Counted from the stretch's first letter, positions 45,315 to 56,506 are shown. The stretch is DNA of 64,000 bases from Paramagnetospirillum caucaseum (GCF_000342045.1 NZ_AONQ01000013.1:21017-85016), one strand, 5' to 3'. Notes: generated from the sequence alone by a model not told the origin. Made by a program: numbers and translations.

Positions 45315-46639
45315 CAGCCGCCCAGCTGCATCACGAATTCGGTCAGGAAGGGAGCGTTGCGCCGCCGTTCGGAATCGGTGCGGCCGAAATTGGCCAGCAG
45401 CTTGCGCATCCAGTTGGCGTCCAGGCGCTCGAATTCGAAATGGGCCTTCATGGCCAGGTGCTCGCCCACGTAATCGGGCAGCTTGGCGGTCCATTTCATC
45501 AGGCCGTCGCGGAAAGCGCCCTCGCGCGCCTGGTCCATGCGGCCCGAGGGGGAGAATTCCTGGGTGTAGAGCTGGTTCAGCTCGCGCCAGCACTTGGCCA
45601 TGACGTCGGCCTCGAAGCGGATCAGATCCTGCAGCAGGATCAGGCTTTCCTCGTTGGGCGGCTCGTAATTGGCCCGCGTCGCGTCCTCGCGGAACAGCGG
45701 CCAGGGATTGTCCTCGGGCTTCTGCGGTCCCGGCTTCTTGCCCTTGGCCGGCTTGGGGGCGCGGAACGAGGCCCAGCGGGCATCCCAATTGTGCAGGATG
45801 GGGTTGTTGACCTCGCTGCCCTGCATGATCTCGATCAGCTTCTCGCCGCCCACCTCGGCCCAGTTGTAGCTGTGGGCCAGGGTCTGCATGTGCCGGGTCT
45901 GGCGCATCTGCGGCAGGAGGAACTTGGTCAGCACCTCGCGGTAGACCACGCCGAACTCGGGCGCCAGCAGGAACGGCAGGCGCAGTCCCCTGGACGGCTG
46001 GGTGATGCGGAAGATGCTGAGAATCTTCTCGGTGTAGCCGCAGATGGTGTCGTCGAACAGGGTGGGGAAGTCGGTGAAGGGCTTGTCCGGCTCGTTGCCG
46101 CCGCTGGTGATGGCGCCGGGCATGGGGGACTGGAACTTGGGCATCATCTTGCCCATGCGGTCGCCGGCCGAGCCCAGCTGGGCGGCAAACAGCGGCGGCG
46201 GCTCGCGCACCGGTGCCTGGGCGCGGATGGTGCGGGTGGGCGCCGCCACGGCGCCGCGGGCCAGCAGCGCCTGGAAGCCGGCCTGGGCGCTTTCCGCCTC
46301 GGTCATCTGGGGCGGGCCCAGCAATTGCGTGGCGATGTCGGCCAGGACCCGCAGGTCCTCCTCCTTGCCGTCGCCGGGCGGCAGCAGGGACTGGAAGTTG
46401 CGCTCCCGCGCTTCCTTCAGCTTGGGCATGCCATAGCGTTCGATGGATTTGGTGAGGATCACCGAGAAGACCACGTTCAGCTGCTTCTCGTTGGCCCACT
46501 TGCGCGCCTCGGGGTCCTTCAGCGTCATGCGGCGGAGCATGAGGATGTGGGGAACCTCCAGATGACGGGTGGCCGCAATAAGGCTGGCAACCTTCGTCTC
46601 GAAGGTCTTCGCCCCCTCTCGCGGATCGGAACCCGTCAT
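45314..46639 (-). CDS. Unknown 441-residue protein
   Basis: 441 residues, soluble, no signal peptide, mostly helical. Several segments look conserved by composition ([60 protein letters not shown]). No domain recognised. Leads an operon with a VOC and a macro-domain gene, overlapping the VOC gene by one base, which hints at a link with ADP-ribose or a reactive metabolite but gives no mechanism. Confidence 0.85.
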   Translation of the reverse strand: MTGSDPREGAKTFETKVASLIAATRHLEVPHILMLRRMTLKDPEARKWANEKQLNVVFSVILTKSIERYGMPKLKEARERNFQSLLPPGDGKEEDLRVLADIATQLLGPPQMTEAESAQAGFQALLARGAVAAPTRTIRAQAPVREPPPLFAAQLGSAGDRMGKMMPKFQSPMPGAITSGGNEPDKPFTDFPTLFDDTICGYTEKILSIFRITQPSRGLRLPFLLAPEFGVVYREVLTKFLLPQMRQTRHMQTLAHSYNWAEVGGEKLIEIMQGSEVNNPILHNWDARWASFRAPKPAKGKKPGPQKPEDNPWPLFREDATRANYEPPNEESLILLQDLIRFEADVMAKCWRELNQLYTQEFSPSGRMDQAREGAFRDGLMKWTAKLPDYVGEHLAMKAHFEFERLDANWMRKLLANFGRTDSERRRNAPFLTEFVMQLGG

Positions 46640-46824
46640 GCGCCTGTTCCCGGCCTTGGCGGCCGTCCCTTCCCAAACGTCGACACGCGATCACCCCCCG
46701 GTGGTGACCTCTCTCAGACCCCAACCCCATGGGGATAGCTCATGAGCGGCCACACGCGCAAGTCCGTTCCGTCGCGTTCGTGACCGAATGTGACAGCGGA
46801 TCGGAATGTCGTACGGCCTAGACC

Positions 46825-47543
46825 TTACGGATTAATCCTGATGACCTCGCCCTGGTGGGGGCAGCCGGGCAGGCAAAGGTCGAGGAAAGCGCCGGCCACG
46901 TCGTCGGGCTGGGCCAGTTTTGACTGGTTCTCGCCGGGGAAGGCGATGCTGCGCAGCCGGGTGGCGACCACGCCGGGGTCCAGCAGGTTGGCCTTCACCG
47001 CCGTGACGTTGGCAATCTCGGCGGCCCAGGCGCGGACCATGGCCTCCAGCGCCGCCTTGGAGGCGGCATAGGCGCCCCAGAACGGCTCGGCGGCCCCGGC
47101 GGCGGCCGAGGTGGTGAACACCGCCCGCCCGGCCGGCGCCATGCGCAGCAGGGGGTCGCAGGCGCGGATCAGCCGCCAGTTGGCGGTGACGTTGACGGCG
47201 AAGGCTTCATCCCAATCGTCGGGGGCGTGCTGGGCGACGGGGGTGAGGCCGCCGCCGATGGCTCCGGCATTGCCCACCAGGATGTCGAGCCGGCCGAAGC
47301 GCTGGAAGATGGCGGCCGCCACCTGCTCGATCAGGCCGGGCTTGCACAGGTCTTCCGGCACCAGGACCAGGGGCTTGCCGCCCGCCGCCCGGATGTCGTC
47401 GTCCAGTTCCTCCAGCGCCCCTTGCGTGCGGGCGACGGCGACGATCTCGGCCCCTTCGGCGGCGAAGCGCCGGACCACCGCCGCGCCGATCCCGCGCGAG
47501 GCACCGGTGACCAGCGCCACGCATCCCTCCAGCACTCCGCCCA

Positions 47544-47544
<1 letters not shown>
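46825..47544 (-). CDS. SDR-family NAD(P)-dependent oxidoreductase
   Basis: 239 residues of a classical short-chain dehydrogenase: cofactor loop [21 protein letters not shown] (the NNAG-equivalent), catalytic Ser in FTTSAAAG and YxxxK in [10 protein letters not shown]. Substrate unknown. Start overlaps the purF stop by one base, so it is the last gene of the purF unit. Confidence 0.93.
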
Positions 47545-49004
<1,460 letters not shown>

Positions 49005-49016
49005 GGGGGCTCGGTC

Positions 49017-49736
49017 CTACTGGTTGCTGCGGATCAACCGCTCCATCTGGGTACGGCTTTCGCTGTCGTAGCCCGGATCGGGTTTGCCGCCGGTCCTGGC
49101 GTCCGCCTTGCCCTTGCCGTCGGGGGACGGGCGGGCGGATTGCGAGGCCGGTTGCGGCGAAATGAATTTCTGGAAGGTCTTTTCCGCTTCCATCAGCTGG
49201 CGGGCCTCGGCCGAGGTTTGCCGGGCCTTGCCTTCCGCCTTGCCCAGGCCCTCGGGCGCCATGCCCTGCAGTATGTCGGCGCCGCGCATCAGCCACGGGC
49301 GCGAGCGGCTGTGGGCCAGCCAGTCGGGCTGCTGCTCGGGGCTGTCGAACAGCCAGGCCGCCGACATGTAGGTCAGCGACAGCAGCACGGCGCCGCGCGC
49401 CAGCCCGAAGACGAAGCCCAGCGAGGAATCCACCGAGTTCAGCGCGCTCTTCCTCACGCTGTCCGACACCCGCTTGGTCAGGAGCGACAGGACCAGCAGG
49501 GTGACCAGGAACAGGGCGGCGCCGGCAGCGATGTCGGCCACCAGGGCGGTGCCGATCTGGGAACGGAAGAACGGCTGAACGTGGGGAAAGCCGTAGAGGG
49601 CGGCGAACACGGCCCCCACCCACGAGATGATAGACAGCACCTCCTGGACGAAGCCGCGCAGGAAGGCGAATCCCGCCGAGCCGAGCAGCACCACGGCGAC
49701 CACAACGTCAACGGCGGTGATGTTGAGGTTCCCCAT
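49017..49736 (-). CDS. cvpA: CvpA family protein
   Basis: 239 residues, four predicted membrane segments in the first 150 (VDVVVAVVLLGSAGFAFLRG; SIISWVGAVFAALYG; ADIAAGAALFLVTLLVLSLL; SLGFVFGLARGAVLLSLTYM), then a charged cytoplasmic tail (about 165-239) rich in Lys, Gln and Pro. Linked to colicin V production and purine metabolism in E. coli. Lies between radA and purF. Confidence 0.93.
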   Translation of the reverse strand: MGNLNITAVDVVVAVVLLGSAGFAFLRGFVQEVLSIISWVGAVFAALYGFPHVQPFFRSQIGTALVADIAAGAALFLVTLLVLSLLTKRVSDSVRKSALNSVDSSLGFVFGLARGAVLLSLTYMSAAWLFDSPEQQPDWLAHSRSRPWLMRGADILQGMAPEGLGKAEGKARQTSAEARQLMEAEKTFQKFISPQPASQSARPSPDGKGKADARTGGKPDPGYDSESRTQMERLIRSNQ

Positions 49737-49758
49737 TGCCTCGTCCAGTTTAGGGTGG

Positions 49759-51138
49759 TCACTCGTGCCGGAACAGTCCCAGCACGTCCTGCAAATGGCC
49801 GATGGAGCGGATGGCCAGGGGCGATGCCCCGGCGGCCGCTCCGCCCTTGTCCTTGCGCGGCCGGGCCGGCACCAGCGCCTGGGCGAAGCCGAGCTTGGCG
49901 GCTTCCTTCAGGCGGGTGTCGGCCTGGGCCACCGCCCGGACCTCGCCGGACAGCCCGATCTCGCCGAATACGACCATGTCGGCGGGGACGGGCACGTCGG
50001 ACGCGGACGACACCAGGGCCGCGGCGACGGCAAGGTCGGCGGCCGGCTCGGCGATCCGCAATCCTCCGGCGACGTTCAAATAAACGTCATTGCCCGACAA
50101 AGCAAGCCCACAGCGGGCATCGAGCACCGCCAGGACCATGGACAGCCGGTTGGTATCCCAGCCGACCACGGCGCGCCTGGGCGAAGACAGCGAGCTGGGC
50201 GCCACCAGGGCCTGGATTTCCACCAGCATGGGCCGTGTCCCCTCCATGCCGGCGAAGACGCAGGAGCCCGAGACGTTGCCGCGCCGCTCGGCCAGGAACA
50301 AGGCGGAGGGATTGGCGACCTCGGCCAGCCCACCCTCGGTCATCTCGAACACCCCGATCTCGTCGGTGGCGCCGAAGCGGTTCTTGACGGCGCGCAGGAT
50401 GCGGAACTGGTGGCCGCGGTCGCCCTCGAAATAAAGGACGGTGTCGACCATGTGCTCCAGCACCCGGGGGCCGGCGATGGTGCCCTCCTTGGTGACGTGG
50501 CCGACCAGGAACAGCACGAAGCCGCGCCGCTTGGCCAACCGGATCAGCTCGGCGGCGCAGGCGCGCACCTGGCTGACCGTGCCGGGCGCCGATTCGATGT
50601 TGTCGGCGTAGACGGTCTGGATGGAATCGATCACCACCACCTGGGGGGCGTCGGGACCGTCGAGGGACGCCAGGATGTCGCGCAAGCTGCCGGCCGAGGC
50701 CAGCGCCACCTTGGCCTTGGCATAGCCCAGGCGGGCGGCGCGCATACGCACCTGATCCACCGCCTCCTCGCCCGAGATATAGGCGACCGAGACCTGGGAC
50801 GACAGCCGTGCCGTGGCCTGGAGCAAAAGGGTGGACTTGCCGATGCCGGGGTCGCCGCCCACCAGCAGGCAGGAGCCGGGCACCAGTCCGCCGCCCGCCA
50901 CCCGATCCAGCTCGCCGATGCCGGTCTGCCAGCGCGACAGCGGTGCGGCGGAGCCCTCGAGGCCCACGAACTCGATGCGCTTGCCCTTGCCCGCCGTCAG
51001 GCCCTTGGGGACTTCCTCGCGCGCCGCTTCCTCGGTGATGGAGTTCCAGGCGCCGCAGGCTTCGCACTTGCCCGCCCACTTGCGGGTGACGGCGCCGCAA
51101 TCCTGGCAGACGAATTGGGAAGAGGGGGATTTGGCCAT
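49759..51138 (-). CDS. radA: DNA repair protein RadA
   Basis: 459 residues from ATG 51138; a GTG at 51156 is an alternative. N-terminal zinc finger (CQDCGAVTRKWAGKCEACGA), RecA-like ATPase with Walker A GGDPGIGKSTLLLQ, the RadA KNRFG motif (VKNRFGATDEIGVFEM), and a C-terminal Lon-like domain. It promotes branch migration in recombination. The toxin-antitoxin genes lie just upstream, 4 bases from the start. Confidence 0.96.
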   Translation of the reverse strand: MAKSPSSQFVCQDCGAVTRKWAGKCEACGAWNSITEEAAREEVPKGLTAGKGKRIEFVGLEGSAAPLSRWQTGIGELDRVAGGGLVPGSCLLVGGDPGIGKSTLLLQATARLSSQVSVAYISGEEAVDQVRMRAARLGYAKAKVALASAGSLRDILASLDGPDAPQVVVIDSIQTVYADNIESAPGTVSQVRACAAELIRLAKRRGFVLFLVGHVTKEGTIAGPRVLEHMVDTVLYFEGDRGHQFRILRAVKNRFGATDEIGVFEMTEGGLAEVANPSALFLAERRGNVSGSCVFAGMEGTRPMLVEIQALVAPSSLSSPRRAVVGWDTNRLSMVLAVLDARCGLALSGNDVYLNVAGGLRIAEPAADLAVAAALVSSASDVPVPADMVVFGEIGLSGEVRAVAQADTRLKEAAKLGFAQALVPARPRKDKGGAAAGASPLAIRSIGHLQDVLGLFRHE

Positions 51139-51142
51139 GGGA

Positions 51143-51457
51143 TCAGACCGGGCCACCGGTCATGTGTTCCCGCTGCCGGATGAAGGCGATCACCGGCAGG
51201 ATGCTCTTGGCCTGGGGATTGCCGCGCGGCCCCAGCATGCGGATCAGGCTCTTGGACGGCGTTCCCACCGCCTGGGCCAGTCCCTCGAAGCCGATGGTGG
51301 CGTTGATATAGTCGCGCAGGATGGCCTTGGCCGTGGCGAAGTCGTTGTTGAGCAGGCATTCCTGCGCCTCGGCCACCAGGGCCTTGCGGAACTCCGGGTC
51401 CCGTTCGGCGCGGGCCTTGACGGTGTCCTTGAAGTCGCGGGTCAGGGCCATCCTCAT
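51143..51457 (-). CDS. Antitoxin of a type II toxin-antitoxin pair (HTH antidote)
   Basis: 104 residues. Typical addiction-module antidote features: RDFKDTVKARAERDPEFRKA and INATIGFEGLAQAVGTPSKS, a helix-turn-helix of the Xre/HigA type, then LIRMLGPRGNPQAKSILPVI. The ATG at 51457 overlaps the toxin stop (ATGA), the toxin-first order of HigBA-like pairs. It should bind the toxin and repress the operon. Confidence 0.9.
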   Translation of the reverse strand: MRMALTRDFKDTVKARAERDPEFRKALVAEAQECLLNNDFATAKAILRDYINATIGFEGLAQAVGTPSKSLIRMLGPRGNPQAKSILPVIAFIRQREHMTGGPV

Positions 51458-51780
51458 GTCGCCTTCTTGCGTCGTTTGTAGTCCTCCCAAAGCACCTTGG
51501 CCTTGGCGATGTCGCCTGGCTGTGTCGTCTTGTCGCCGCCCAGCAGCAACAGGATCAACCGCTTGCCGTCCTGGCCGAAATAGACCCGGTAGCCGGGGCC
51601 GAAATCGATGCGGTACTCGGAAACACCTTCGCCCACCGGCTTGACGTTGCCCAAATGCCCGGCCGCCAGTTTGACGCGGACTACCGCCACCTTGGCCGCC
51701 GTCCGGGCGTCGAGGTGGTCGAACCATCGGCCGAAGGGGTTGTACCCATCTTCGTCCAGATATTCGACGACGTCAATCAT
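51454..51780 (-). CDS. RelE/HigB-family toxin
   Basis: 108 residues, the addiction-module killer type: FGRWFDHLDARTAAKVAVVR, LGNVKPVGEGVSEYRIDFGP, GYRVYFGQDGKRLILLLLGG, DKTTQPGDIAKAKVLWEDYK. It should act as a ribosome-dependent mRNA nuclease; catalytic basic residues are plausible (Arg and Lys in YRVYF and KTTQ). First gene of the TA pair and of the transcript reaching radA. Confidence 0.9.
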   Translation of the reverse strand: MIDVVEYLDEDGYNPFGRWFDHLDARTAAKVAVVRVKLAAGHLGNVKPVGEGVSEYRIDFGPGYRVYFGQDGKRLILLLLGGDKTTQPGDIAKAKVLWEDYKRRKKAT

Positions 51781-51786
51781 GGTAAC

Positions 51787-51873
51787 CTATGGGTTACTGT
51801 TATTTTTCTTACGCCATGCGTTCCTGGCACTCTCACTCTCGATGAGCCGCCTCACATCTTCTTCATTCGCCAT
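51787..51873 (-). CDS. Possible 28-residue small protein upstream of the toxin
   Basis: MANEEDVRRLIESESARNAW and a basic end, with a good ribosome site (GAGGGGA) 6 bases before the ATG. It ends 6 bases from the toxin start. It may be a leader peptide, a small antitoxin part or chance. Confidence 0.4.
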   Translation of the reverse strand: MANEEDVRRLIESESARNAWRKKNNSNP

Positions 51874-51953
51874 TCCATTCCCCTCTATGCTCCGGCAATT
51901 TTTACGGGTTGGAGGAGGCTTGGGCAAGAGGCTGTCGTTTATAGCGACGGCGG

Positions 51954-51986
51954 CTGAAAGGCCCTTCGCGATGCTCAGGGTGACAG
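51954..51986. repeat. REP-like element
   Basis: GCCCTTCGCGATGCTCAGGG with a following TGACAGG, the reverse-strand form of a family also present at 63717-63779 (common parts GTCA-CCTGAGC and GCGAAGG). It lies in the 173-bp gap between the small ORF and mlaF. Confidence 0.55.
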
Positions 51987-52046
51987 GTGGGGGGAGAGGG
52001 AAAAAGGACCAGGGATGCGCGAAGGGACGAGTCCCTTCGCTCCTTC

Positions 52047-52820
52047 TTAAGCCCGCAATTCCATGGTGATCGGCCCCACCGCCCGGCCGTGGATGAACTG
52101 GTCCACGTATTCGTTGCCGGAATGGTCGATGTCCTTGGCCGGGCCGACCCAGATCAGCTTGCCCTTGTAGAGCATGGCGATGCGGTCGGAGATCTTGCGG
52201 GCCGAGGCCATATCGTGGGTGATGGACAGCGCCGTGGCGCCCACTTCCTTGCAGCACTTGACGATCAGGTCGTTGATCACGTCGGCCATGATGGGGTCCA
52301 GGCCGGTGGTCGGCTCGTCGAAGAAGATGATTTCCGGGTTGGTGGCGATGGCACGCGCCAGCGACACGCGCTTTTGCATGCCGCCCGACAGTTCCGACGG
52401 GAACAGATCGCCGGTGGAGGCGGCCAAGCCGACCTGGGCCAGCTTCTCGATGGCGATGTCGCGGGCCTTGGCCCGCTCCATCCTCTGGCCCTGGATCAGG
52501 CCGAAGGCGACGTTCTCCCACACCTTCAGCGAGTCGAACAGGGCGCCGCCCTGGAACAGCATGCCGAACTTCTTCATGATCCGGTCGCGGTCCTTGGCTC
52601 CCATGCCGACCACTTCCTCGCCGTCGATGCGGATGGAGCCGCTTTCGGGGCGCAGCAGGCCCAGGATGCTCTTCAGCATCACCGACTTGCCGGTGCCCGA
52701 ACCGCCGATCACCACCACCGATTCGCCCCTGGCCACCGACAGGTCGATGCCGTCCAGCACCACCTTGGGGCCGAAGGCCTTGTGCACGCCCTTGAGTTCG
52801 ATCTTCGGCACGGCGGTCAT
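52047..52820 (-). CDS. mlaF: Phospholipid ABC transporter ATPase (MlaF-like)
   Basis: 257 residues. Walker A IGGSGTGKSVMLKSILGLLR, signature ELSGGMQKRVSLARAIATNP, Walker B EIIFFDEPTTGLDP, H-loop SITHDMASARK. With MlaE it moves phospholipids between the outer and inner membranes. mlaE ends 2 bases upstream. mlaD/mlaC are not in the window. Confidence 0.93.
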   Translation of the reverse strand: MTAVPKIELKGVHKAFGPKVVLDGIDLSVARGESVVVIGGSGTGKSVMLKSILGLLRPESGSIRIDGEEVVGMGAKDRDRIMKKFGMLFQGGALFDSLKVWENVAFGLIQGQRMERAKARDIAIEKLAQVGLAASTGDLFPSELSGGMQKRVSLARAIATNPEIIFFDEPTTGLDPIMADVINDLIVKCCKEVGATALSITHDMASARKISDRIAMLYKGKLIWVGPAKDIDHSGNEYVDQFIHGRAVGPITMELRA

Positions 52821-52822
52821 GG

Positions 52823-53599
52823 TCACTTCCCGAAGAACATGGCGGTGATGAGGTAGTTGAACACCAGGATCATGATGGCCGCCGACACCACCGCATTGGT
52901 GGTGGCCGCGCCGACGCCCTGGGCGCCGCCCTTGGAGTAATAGCCGTTGTAGCAGCCCATCAGGGTGATCAGGAAACCGAACACCGCCGCCTTGGTCAGG
53001 CCCGAGATGACGTCCAGCGGCTCGAGGAATTCCCAGGTGCGGGCGATGTAGGTGGCCGAGTTGAAGCCCAGCTTGTAGACGCCGACAATATAGCCGCCGA
53101 ACACGCCGATGATGTCGGCGATCAGCACCAGGAAGGGCAGCATCAGGGTGCCGGCCAGGATGCGCGGCGCCACCAGGTACTTGAAGGGATTGGTCGACAG
53201 CGTGGTCAGGGCGTCGATCTGCTCGGTAACGCGCATGGTGCCGATCTCGGCGGCCATGGAGGCGCCGATGCGCCCCGCCACCATCAGCCCGGCCAGCACC
53301 GGAGCCAGTTCGCGGGTCACCGACAGCACCACCACGGTGGCCACGGCCCCCTCGGCGGCGAAGCGCGAGAAGCCGGAATAGGATTGCAGCGCCAGCACCA
53401 TACCGGTGAAAACGGCGGTCAGGCCGACCACGGGCAGCGAGAAATAGCCGATTTCGATGAACTCGCGCAGGATCAGCCGGGGATAGAAGGGCGGGCGGAT
53501 TGTGTGCGACACCGCCATGGCGGTGAACGCCGACAACCGTCCCACATGGGCCAGGAACCCCAGGAACACCCGACCGATGGTCGCCAGGAGCGTGATCAT
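52823..53599 (-). CDS. mlaE: Phospholipid ABC transporter permease (MlaE-like)
   Basis: 258 residues, five or six membrane segments, MlaE family: REFIEIGYFSLPVVGLTAVF, GLMVAGRIGASMAAEIGTMR, EQIDALTTLSTNPFKYLVAP, KAAVFGFLITLMGCYNGYYS. Its start overlaps the alr stop by 4 bases. Works with MlaF. Confidence 0.94.
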   Translation of the reverse strand: MITLLATIGRVFLGFLAHVGRLSAFTAMAVSHTIRPPFYPRLILREFIEIGYFSLPVVGLTAVFTGMVLALQSYSGFSRFAAEGAVATVVVLSVTRELAPVLAGLMVAGRIGASMAAEIGTMRVTEQIDALTTLSTNPFKYLVAPRILAGTLMLPFLVLIADIIGVFGGYIVGVYKLGFNSATYIARTWEFLEPLDVISGLTKAAVFGFLITLMGCYNGYYSKGGAQGVGAATTNAVVSAAIMILVFNYLITAMFFGK

Positions 53600-54711
53600 G
53601 ACGCGGCGCCCTCGGCGCCGGTCCAGCGGCGGTGATGGCGGCGTCCCAGGGCGGTGAGGATTTCGTAGCCGATGGTATCAGCCTCTTCCGCCACATGGTC
53701 GGGACCGTGGCCGGGGCCGATCAGTTCGATCAGCCCGCCGGGATGGGCGTGCTCCACCGGGACGTCGGTGACGTCGAAGGTGGTCAAATCCATGGAAACC
53801 CGCCCGACCACCGGCACCTTCATTCCCCCGATCATGCCATGCCCGCGATTGGAGAGGGACCGGAACCAGCCGTCGGCATAGCCGACCGCCACGATCGCCA
53901 GCTTGCGCTTCCCCTCGACGCGGTGGGTGGCACCATAGCCAACGGTCATGGGGCTGTCAACGTCACGGACCTGGACGATTTTTCCTTGCAGTTTAATCAC
54001 TTGGCTCATGGGATTGGGGCGGCCGGGCATGGGGTTCAGCCCATACAGCGCCGCGCCGGGGCGGACCAGCCCCAGGTGAAAACCGCGCCCCAGGAAGATA
54101 CCGGACGAGGCGGCGATGGACTGGGGCAGGGCCGGCAGGTGCGAGGCCAGGCGGCGCAGGGTGGTCAGCTGCCGGGCGTTCAAGGGCGAATCGCTGTCGT
54201 CGGCGCAGGCCAAGTGGCTCATCACCAGGATGGGGCGCATGGCGGCGAGGATTTCCGGCTTGGCGGCCAGACGCTCCAGTTCCGGTTCCGACAGGCCCAG
54301 GCGGTTCATGCCGGTATCGATGTGGACGGCGACGGCGGGAGCCCCGCTGCCCTTCTTGGCGAAGGAGGACCAACCGGTGATCTGGGCCAGGGAGTTCAGC
54401 ACCGGAATCAGCCCGTGGGCGGCGAACTCGGCCTCGTCGCCGCCCAGCGGCCCGTTCAGCACATGGATCATCGCGCCGGGGACGCAACGGCGCAGCGCGA
54501 TGCCCTCTTCGACGCAGGCGACGAAGAACGAGCGGCAGCCGGCGGCGAACAGGGCCGGCGCGATGTGCGCCATGCCGAGGCCGTAGCAATCGGCCTTGAC
54601 CACGGCGGCGGCCTCGGCGGGGGCCACCAGGGCGGACAGCCGCTTCCAGTTGGCGACGACGGCGCCCACGTCGATGGTGAGCAGGGCGGTGGCGCGGGAG
54701 AGATCGGTCAT
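53596..54711 (-). CDS. alr: Alanine racemase
   Basis: 371 residues, a fold III PLP enzyme. The PLP lysine is in AAVVKADCYGLGM and the catalytic Tyr in TVGYGATHRVEG. It makes D-alanine for peptidoglycan. It is the first gene of an alr-mlaE-mlaF operon. Confidence 0.96.
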   Translation of the reverse strand: MTDLSRATALLTIDVGAVVANWKRLSALVAPAEAAAVVKADCYGLGMAHIAPALFAAGCRSFFVACVEEGIALRRCVPGAMIHVLNGPLGGDEAEFAAHGLIPVLNSLAQITGWSSFAKKGSGAPAVAVHIDTGMNRLGLSEPELERLAAKPEILAAMRPILVMSHLACADDSDSPLNARQLTTLRRLASHLPALPQSIAASSGIFLGRGFHLGLVRPGAALYGLNPMPGRPNPMSQVIKLQGKIVQVRDVDSPMTVGYGATHRVEGKRKLAIVAVGYADGWFRSLSNRGHGMIGGMKVPVVGRVSMDLTTFDVTDVPVEHAHPGGLIELIGPGHGPDHVAEEADTIGYEILTALGRRHHRRWTGAEGAAS

Positions 54712-54803
54712 GGTCCGTCCAGGTTCAATTCACGTCGTTATTCGGGGCATGCGCAGGGTGAAGCGGAGATTTGGCAGGCTGCGGAAAACTCCACTTTCTC
54801 TTC

Positions 54804-54832
54804 CGTCATTCCCGCGAAAGCGGGAATTCATG
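54804..54832. repeat. Dispersed hairpin repeat
   Basis: CGTCATTCCCGCGAAAGCGG and following GAATTCATG: stem ATTCCCGC/GCGGGAAT around GAAA. This short element is widespread in unrelated proteobacteria. Found in the 162-bp gap between alr and dnaB. Confidence 0.65.
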
Positions 54833-54873
54833 CATCGGCGAACTATATCTTGCGGCCATGGTGGAGAGTTCTA

Positions 54874-56397
54874 TCAGTACCCTGGCGGTTCCTCGTAATG
54901 ATCGCTAGCCGCCAGATTGCCGAATTTGGTGTATTCACCACGGAAGGCGAGGCGCACTGTACCCACCGGGCCGTGACGCTGCTTGGCGATGATCACCTCG
55001 GCGGTATTGTAAACCTCATTGCAGCGTTCCTGCCATTTGGCATAGCGCTCATGAAACTTGTCCGCGTTTTCCTCGGGCCGCTGGCCTGGCTCGGCGCGTT
55101 CCAGGTAGTACTGTTCGCGGAACACGAACATCACCACGTCGGCGTCCTGCTCGATGGAGCCGGATTCGCGCAGGTCGGCCAGTTGGGGCCGCTTATCCTC
55201 GCGCTGCTCGACGGCGCGCGACAGCTGGGACAGGGCGATGACCGGCACCGACAGTTCCTTGGCCAGCGCCTTGAGGCCGCGGGTGATCTCCGAGACTTCC
55301 TGTACGCGGTTCTCGGAATGGGAGGACGAACCGCGCAGCAGCTGCAGATAGTCGATGACGATCAGGCCCAGGCCGTGCTGGCGCTGCAGCCGGCGGGCGC
55401 GGGTGCGCACCGCCGAGATGGAGAGCGCCGGCGTGTCGTCGATGAACAGCGGCAGGCGGTGGAGATTCTGGGAGGCAACCACCAGATTCTCGAACTCCTC
55501 GTTGGACATCTCGCCCTGGCGGATCTTGTGGCTGTTGATCTCGGCCTGCTCGGCCAGGATACGGGCCGCCAACTGCTCCGACGACATTTCCAGGGAGAAG
55601 AAGGCGGTGATGGCGCCATCGACGCATTTCTTGCGTCCCAGGGTGTCCACCTCTTCCTTATAGGCATAGGCGGCGTTGAAGGCGATGTTGGTGGCCAGCG
55701 CGGTCTTGCCCATGGAGGGGCGGCCGGCCAGGATGATCAGGTCGGACTGGTGCAGGCCGCCCAGCTTGGCGTCCATGTCGATCAGGCCGGTGGGCACGCC
55801 CGACAGCTTGCCCTGGCGCTTGTGGGCGGCCTCGGCATTGGCGATGGCACTGATCAGGACGGTGCGGAAATCCTCGAAGCCGCCCTCGGTCTGGCCGGTG
55901 GTGGCCAGGTCGTAGAGCTTGGCCTCGGCCTTGCCGATCTGGTCCATGGCCGGAACGTCCAGGTCGGCGGCGAAGGCGTCGTTGACCATGTCCTCGCCCA
56001 TGCCGATCAGCGAGCGGCGCAGATGCAGGTCGAAGACCAGCTTGCCGTAATCCTCGGCGTTGATCACCGAGACCACCGCGTTGGCCAACTGGGCGAGATA
56101 ATTGGTGCCGCCGATCTCCGCCAGGCCGCCGTCATTCTCGAAATAGGTCTTCAGCGTCACCGGATTGGCCATCTGGCCGCGCTCGATCAGCTTGCCGCAG
56201 GTGGCGAAGATGCGGCCGTGCACCGGGTCGGCGAAATGCTCGGGCTTGAGGAATTCCGAGACGCGCTCGAAGGCGCGGTTGGACAGCAGGATGGCGCCCA
56301 GCAGGGCCTGCTCCGCCTCGTAATTGTGAGGGGGCACGCGGAAGCCGATTCCCTCGGCGGGGGCGGCGGGATGGTCTGGGGGCATGGAGGTCATCAC
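54874..56397 (-). CDS. dnaB: Replicative DNA helicase
   Basis: 507 residues. N-terminal domain PHNYEAEQALLGAILLSNRA; Walker A AGRPSMGKTALATNIAFNAA; Walker B LIVIDYLQLLRGS; ARELSVPVIALSQLSRAVE-like sequence LSVPVIALSQLSRAVEQRED. It unwinds DNA at the fork. No intein. Lies downstream of the rplI operon after a terminator. Confidence 0.97.
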   Translation of the reverse strand: MMTSMPPDHPAAPAEGIGFRVPPHNYEAEQALLGAILLSNRAFERVSEFLKPEHFADPVHGRIFATCGKLIERGQMANPVTLKTYFENDGGLAEIGGTNYLAQLANAVVSVINAEDYGKLVFDLHLRRSLIGMGEDMVNDAFAADLDVPAMDQIGKAEAKLYDLATTGQTEGGFEDFRTVLISAIANAEAAHKRQGKLSGVPTGLIDMDAKLGGLHQSDLIILAGRPSMGKTALATNIAFNAAYAYKEEVDTLGRKKCVDGAITAFFSLEMSSEQLAARILAEQAEINSHKIRQGEMSNEEFENLVVASQNLHRLPLFIDDTPALSISAVRTRARRLQRQHGLGLIVIDYLQLLRGSSSHSENRVQEVSEITRGLKALAKELSVPVIALSQLSRAVEQREDKRPQLADLRESGSIEQDADVVMFVFREQYYLERAEPGQRPEENADKFHERYAKWQERCNEVYNTAEVIIAKQRHGPVGTVRLAFRGEYTKFGNLAASDHYEEPPGY

Positions 56398-56464
56398 CCG
56401 GGCATGTTAGCAGATGCGCCGAGCGTGCGCGGGCTTATCCGCCTGTGGATAAGGTGGATAACGG

Positions 56465-56506
56465 GGAAAAGAAAACGGCGGCCGGACCCGAAAGTCCGAC
56501 CGCCGG
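56465..56506 (-). terminator. Terminator of the rpsF-rpsR-rplI operon
   Basis: On the minus strand CGGCGGTCGGAC and GTCCGGCCGCCG (one mismatch) form a stem followed by TTTTCTTTT, 21 bases after the rplI stop. Confidence 0.88.
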
